Shown here: positions 58,421 to 64,000 of the stretch, piece by piece
Numbering within the stretch: the stretch's first letter is position 1
Layout: each line of letters starts with the position of its first letter
Origin: Larix kaempferi
Lineage: Eukaryota; Streptophyta; Pinopsida; Pinales; Pinaceae
Direction: 5' to 3'
Assembly: GCA_027924585.1 (NCBI GenBank)
Contig: BSBM01000779.1
Location: forward strand, 18,582,001-18,646,000
DNA: 64,000 nt
Translations under genes and position numbers: made by a program
The notes under the pieces: model-generated
Seen by the model: only the letters and a program-made list of their open reading frames with translations
Databases searched by the model: none
Told to the model about the DNA's origin: nothing

Positions 58421-61400
58421 TATATATATATATATTAATACATATCATGCCATATAAAAAAAGTATACTTGTTGTCATAAACATAATAGTTTCAATACTT
58501 TGCACCACCATGCAAATCGACTCACCCAAATAACAATATAGATATTAAATTCGGGGCCATAACATAAAATTTATGAATAGAAGTGGATGTAAATATATAT
58601 AAGGTTATATATATATATATATATATAGAGGGCATAGCGCTCCTTTTTAAGGCTTAAGGCGCCACCCCAATATGTACATAATATATGGAATAATAACTAT
58701 GTAAAACGTTAGCCTTAAGGCTCAACGCATACACTTAAACATATAATGATTCGTTAAGGTGTGGCGTCGCTAATGGAAGCCGACTCTACCACACAACATG
58801 TCTCACTATCCACAACATTCACACTTAACGTTATAAAATTAAGACCGGTCAACAAATATCCATTTGAGGGTATTCATGCTGCCACGATGATAATGACATG
58901 GAGCCTACGAATGAACATAGCTCGACTTCAACATTAGACGTGGATAAATGATGTCTGACTCAGCTGGTTGTAAGCTGGCTCACTCGAACCGGTGGCCTAC
59001 TTGGTTTGTGGTTTGCGCCACTTAGGCTAAACCATTCTAGCTACACGTTTTAACCCCGCTCATTACTGCCTTGTTGGCAAGTGATGGAGACTCAGGATCA
59101 CGTGGATAGAGGGTCTCCCACATACTATGTTTCAAGGCTTGGCGACATGGTGAACATGGTGGTTCATCCCATTTATGGAACTCTGTCAATGGAAAGTTAT
59201 ACTGAGGCGTACCATACACCAAACTATGCACTGCATTAAAACCTTCCTTCGTTCCGAGCCATTGATGGTGATTCGGGATAGTGCATGGATAGTTGTGATA
59301 TGTTTGACACCGTCGATCTAGGCGATGGCCTTTTGCGCCCAGCCATCTCCATGCCTACATTAATTTCATTCCTTTACCGGTTGTAGTGGTTTTGACCTAC
59401 CCTTACCGGTCTTCAGCATTGATAGTCCCTTCTCTTGGCATTCAGCTCTTTTGTTCTTCGGCTGTGACGCGAGCTTAGGCTCTACGCAGGGTATGGTGAA
59501 GGTCTACTACCAAGATAGGGAACCTCACTTCCAGAGATGCACACGGTACCAGTTAGCACCCTATTCAGCTTGGTCACCATTTCAATGTAAGTGACAGTGT
59601 TTACTGCTTGCACCATCTTTATGTTTTATAAGATGTCGTGGATTATTGTATGTTACGTTTACATTTTGCATGTTAAAGGCCCCAATTTTGACCTTCGTGG
59701 TGTTGTTGTGGCAGGTGCAACCAGAGCCGAGTTGCACTGTGACTCGTTGCTTCACCAGTTAGTGTCACACATCCCTCCCTTTTACAATTTCGTAGTGGCA
59801 TTGTTTACTTTCATTATCAATTGGATTTGGGTATCCTTGTGGTTTTACCTCTTGCCACGCTATAATGTGCAAGGAACCAATGACAATGGTGGAGTTGAAG
59901 CACTCCCACGAGCTTGTAACCAATGTGGGGTCATGGCGACTTGATAAGCTCAATAGGTAACTTGCCGTCCCAACTGCCTCGGGTTTTGTTTACCCCGTCG
60001 GTGGGGGCGGAGTTACTAAATCGCTGTCAATTGAGGTTAGGATTTTCTCCTGCTTTCGCTTGCATTTTATTAAGGAGCATGGCCTTTGGCCAAAATGATA
60101 GGGGCATGAAGCCATCCTATGAGAGATTCACTGTGACCTCTATTGTGCTCCATTGTCATTGCAGGGTTTTTGTGCACTTAAAGAATTGTAGTCCAGGGGA
60201 CTCCACACTGTCATATGTAGTCAAGAAAATCTTGAACGACGCTCTACCCCTGGTAGAGGCGTTGGGATTATATGTAACCGGCTTTATTGTAATTAAAGTG
60301 GCAATTCCATAGCCTTTACGATTCCATACTCTATCTGTAGGTTTGGTTTGAAGTTGAATTATAAATGATAACTTGTTTGCAAGCCCAGCTTAACTTGAAA
60401 GGCCCGCTACGACTCTCGTCGGGTCTGTATGTTATTTATGATTGGATATGCATTTTGGAAAACGTGATTTAATTGTATAAGTGCCCTCGACATTTGATAT
60501 TATTATGCAATGTATCCATTTAGCTTCACCACTGTATGTGCATAGCGATTTAATGTTAGATGCATGATGTTAATACGCGCATACAGATTCGTTGCTAGTA
60601 GTATATGCTTTGAATGCGTCGCTTAATGCTCAATTCGAAGAAATCGTTCTCATACCATGTATCCTCCATGATTTCATTTGCATTCATAACAACATAGTGT
60701 ATTATGGTTTTTAATTCGTGTAGAATGAATGGTTAGGGTAAAGGCGTTAAGCCTTCCCACCGAATGGACAAATGAATGTTTAAGTGCAGTGATTCGCTGT
60801 CTCATTCTTCAACAATGTTAATTATATAAAATGCGCTTATATGCTGCAATGTTTAATTATTAATATGTGGACTGCATCTATGCCCAACATCATTTTCTTA
60901 TTTAAGGTATTCAATACACTATTAAACAATAGGTGAAAACACCAGGCTATAATACAATGCACGAGTGAAGGTATACATGTATCTTACCATATATTAATAT
61001 TAATGGCAGCGATACTAAGGGTAAAACCCTTAGACACTTAAAATCATTTTCATTCAGTAATTATAGAATTTCAAAAATCGCATTCATTCTATATGCATAT
61101 ATAGGTTACGGCAACCTAGGCTATACATGAGTCGCATATCGCCATCAGCGAATACATTCACATCCATATTAATAAATGAGTATTACAATGCTATTGGATA
61201 AGCATTAGTCATTTAACTCAGAATGATGTTTAGGCGTAGATTCAACTCAAAAATATAGCAATGTATAGTGTCTTTCAATACTCAGCAATTTAACCTGGAA
61301 TGCCATTTAATTACATATAGTCGATTTTGACTAGATCTAAATAGAGTAACAAACTTTGTCCAAAATAATAACTCAGAACTATAACAGGTTTGAACTCTAT

Positions 61401-62799
61401 CATTATCAGAGTCGATCTTTTCTGAAATAAACTCTACTTTGAAAGAGTTGATAAACATAAGGTCTAGGCATGTAAACCTTTAGGTTTACAGATATGCCCT
61501 ATTGGCAGCGTTATAATGAAAGACATAAGATCGTTATTAAATATTGGAATATATTTAAATACAAACACCTGCAATATGAAAACATGCCTCAGTAACCCTA
61601 GGTTAGCACATGATTCATATCAGTATTATATTAGATGTTGTATACATTTTCAATAGTATAGGGGGTCTTAATGCTGTATATCTACTGCAAATAGCATGTA
61701 GGTATTTTCACAGCCAGCCCATAACACAAATATTCCAAATCTGTAAAGATGATCATAAGATAAACTCATTACATAGATCTAGTTATTTAGCTGAGATTCA
61801 AACTCGGAATGTACATGAAACAATACCGATATAGATAGATCTGATACATATACCATTCAACTCTAAATCAGATATACTCAGAAACATATATAAATATTAT
61901 TCCAAAACAAACACTCTGCAAGTCAAAAGATAAACACTTATCTGAATCTGCTGACCAGTGGAACCAAACATAAACCTCCAAGCCTTTGACCAACAAGTTC
62001 TCCTTGCTCTCAGGTCACCCCTAAGCTGAGTTCACAGTCCCCTAGGTAGAGTATAGATTTTAGTTACCATTTACTTGTTATTTCCCCAAGTTATTCAGAA
62101 TATTTCAAAGACAACACGAAACCCAATAGCCAACTTAATACTCTTGAGTTCCAGGATGCTCTAGGGGATTTTAAGCCATAGCCATGGAGAGAATCACTAA
62201 AACACAGTCAATTCAGGTAAATGTAGCACTCCTGCAAGCTTGGGGTAGTTCTCCTACCTGTACACAATTAAGTGGCTAAGATCATACCAAACTGTATGAT
62301 TCCTCCTGATCTGAGTCAGTTTGGTCCTCCCAAATCTACCCTCAATCACTTGGCTTCAGGACCAGTTTGGTTCTCCCAAATCCATCCTCCCTCATGAGCA
62401 TTCATTGTCTTAGGTTCAGGTTTTCCATTCTCATTTCTCTTGTGTATTCAGCTCATGAGATTGTGAATGTTGCATAATGAATAATGAGAGTTTCGATGAG
62501 TTTTCACCTTTTATTCCCTTAGGGGAATTTTCTTCATTATATGAATTCTTTTAATTCATTAATCTCTTAATTCTTTTCTTTAGGCTTTGCCAATTGTATC
62601 TAATAATAATTTCTTTTTATTATTATTATGTGGCATTTTCCCTCCAACTTTAGGGGACCATGACTCCCTCTTTAATGTGCTGGTCCACACAGTCAACATA
62701 AACCTCTTTAACAAATTTATAAACTTTCCTAAGTATAAATGAAATAATACTTAGATGAAAATATAATAGGGGTTCAAAGTCCAAAATAGGGGTATTACA
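57726..62799 (-). mobile_element. Putative 5.07-kb insertion splitting a 357-bp unit
   Basis: Array A stops at 'CTTGGATTGTTTCAGCTCCC' and array B resumes at the next unit position 'ACATGCATATGGCC', so the DNA between looks inserted. It begins TGTCATG and ends GGGGTATTACA, with near-matching 5-mers TTCAT / TGCAT outside. Read on the minus strand it starts TGTAATACCCC, as gypsy LTRs do. However, I find no matching LTR pair, PBS or pol frame inside, so it could be a degenerate large non-autonomous element or nested insertions. No gene is recognised (open frames 59591-59944 and 59923-60312 lack homology). Confidence 0.4.
58388..58437. repeat. (AC)n(TA)n microsatellite
   Basis: About 16 AC dinucleotides followed by (TA)8. 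Another (TA)n lies at about 58,605-58,627. Confidence 0.95.
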
Positions 62800-63840
62800 T
62801 GCATATGGCCATTGTGTAAATGTTCACAATGACCACACTCACCTGGGAGCCTTTGGATCAGAAATGACCTCCTTGCACAAAATTGGCATGGCCTTTACTA
62901 AGAAAAACCCTAGTTCTAGAGATGTCACAATACCACTTTTTATGGGCGTTTGAGGCATGGAGGGGGGGGGTCCCCTAGTTAAAACCCAATGTCCTAAATC
63001 CATTGGAATTGACATATTCATGACCAAAGTCATTGTTTTGGTGCTATGGGCATTTTTTCCAGGCACCCCATGGCTATTTAGGGACACTTTGAGGATTTGG
63101 TATGGGGGAACCGAACCCAAACTGATGAGTGGTCTTGGATTCTTTCAACTCCCACACATGCATATGGCCATTTTGGAGATGTTCACGATGGACTTCACTA
63201 AGAAAAACCCTAGTTCTGTAGATGGCATAATAGCACCATTTCTGGGAGTTTGAGGCACGGTTGGGGGGTTCCCCTAGTTGAAAACCGGTGTCCTAAATCC
63301 ATTAAAATAGATGGATTCATGACCAGATTCATCATTTTGGTGCTATGGGAATTTTTTCCACGCACCCCGTGGTCATTTAGGAACACTTTGAGGATTTCCT
63401 CTAGGGGTACCGAACCCAAAGTGGTAAGCATACTTGGATTCTTTAAACTTCCACACATGAATATGCCCATTGTGGATGTGTTCACGATGGTTACGCTCAC
63501 CTGAGAGACTTCGGATCAGAAATGACCCCCTTGTGCAAAATTGGCATGGCCTTCACTAAGAAAAACCCTAGTTTTGGATATGGCACAATATCATAGTTTA
63601 TGTGCATTTGAGGCACATTGGGGGGATCCCCTAATTGAAAATCAGTGTCCTAAATCCATCGAAATTGATGGATTCACGACCAGAGTCACAGCTTTGGTGC
63701 TATGGGAATTTTTTCCAGGAACCCCATGGCCATTCAAGGACACTTTGAGGATTTGCACTGGTGGCACCGAACCCAAATCAGCGAGCATACTTGGATTCTT
63801 TCATCTCCCACACATGCATATGAAAATTTTGGATGTGTTC
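62800..63840. repeat. Satellite-like tandem array B, same ~357-bp unit
   Basis: Unit starts near 62907, 63208 and 63566. The first interval is about 57 bp short because a segment before 'GGACTTCACTAAG' is missing. Same unit family as array A. Homology stops abruptly at 63840. Confidence 0.88.
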
Positions 63841-64000
63841 ACTGGTGGAATCCAAGAATGGATACCTATTAGGGTAGCTAAACCAGAAGCATACTTTAAT
63901 TATCGATCAGGGAGCGTACAAACTTAAGAGGTACTAAGCATTGTTTGTGCACTATACAATGGTCTTTGTCGTTCAGGGTGTGTGAATGTATCCTAAAGGT
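63841..64000. other. Unique sequence after array B
   Basis: No repeat unit and no gene recognised. The window ends here. Confidence 0.5.

Noticed and set aside
55542-63927. Open frames of up to 217 codons in the 357-bp units and solo LTR
   Set aside because: Frames shift between units and on both strands. No conserved start or stop, no domain.

Overview
The window looks like nuclear DNA of a land plant with a large, repeat-filled genome. Host-gene homologies are plant-like: an NB-LRR type leucine-rich repeat, UBP3/UBP4-type deubiquitinase, Aha1-type co-chaperone, DEAH11/12-type helicase and a Mut-7-like exonuclease. Gene density is very low, GT-AG introns are present, and both copia and gypsy LTR elements use the plant initiator-Met tRNA primer site. 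A gymnosperm (conifer) or fern fits best, but the species cannot be fixed from the sequence alone.

Layout. 1-10 kb: AT-rich intergenic DNA with small tandem repeats, one gypsy LTR/primer-site remnant (about 4.67 kb) and a GC-richer island (6.1-7.2 kb). 11.4-11.7 kb: one intact exon of a Mut-7-like 3'-5' exonuclease. 14.2-15.5 kb: gypsy LTR relics. 19.17-21.45 kb: a complete retroposed copy with a 13-bp target duplication and oligo(A) tail. It encodes a broken LINE-type ORF1 (DUF4283 plus zinc knuckle) fused behind a full-length ubiquitin-like domain, and has no reverse transcriptase. 25.6-28 kb: two foldback structures and a gypsy integrase relic. 29.0-31.5 kb: a patchwork of pieces of four unrelated host genes joined end to end. 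32.3-36.0 kb: a decayed intronless reading frame of about 1,067 codons with a coiled coil, its own TATA box and poly(A) signal, of a family I do not recognise. 36.6-40.8 kb: an array of about 200-bp units, each built from nested palindromes, with a 1.65-kb higher-order duplication.

41.31-48.57 kb: a young, nearly intact Ty1/copia element on the minus strand (5-bp target duplication, 607/602-bp LTRs, PBS, PPT, gag-pol with one stop codon). Just to its right, 48.7-52.3 kb, lies a large two-exon transposase-like gene of the DUF7869 type with two in-frame TGA codons. 52.3-55.5 kb holds noncoding duplications. 55.5-63.84 kb is an array of about 357-bp tandem units, invaded by a 541-bp solo LTR and apparently split by a 5.07-kb insertion.

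No fully intact, complete host gene is present. The genes do not form a pathway: this is a retroelement-dominated landscape. Its main interest lies in the ubiquitin-ORF1 retroposon, the four-gene chimera, the unknown coiled-coil frame, the hairpin array and the DUF7869 element.
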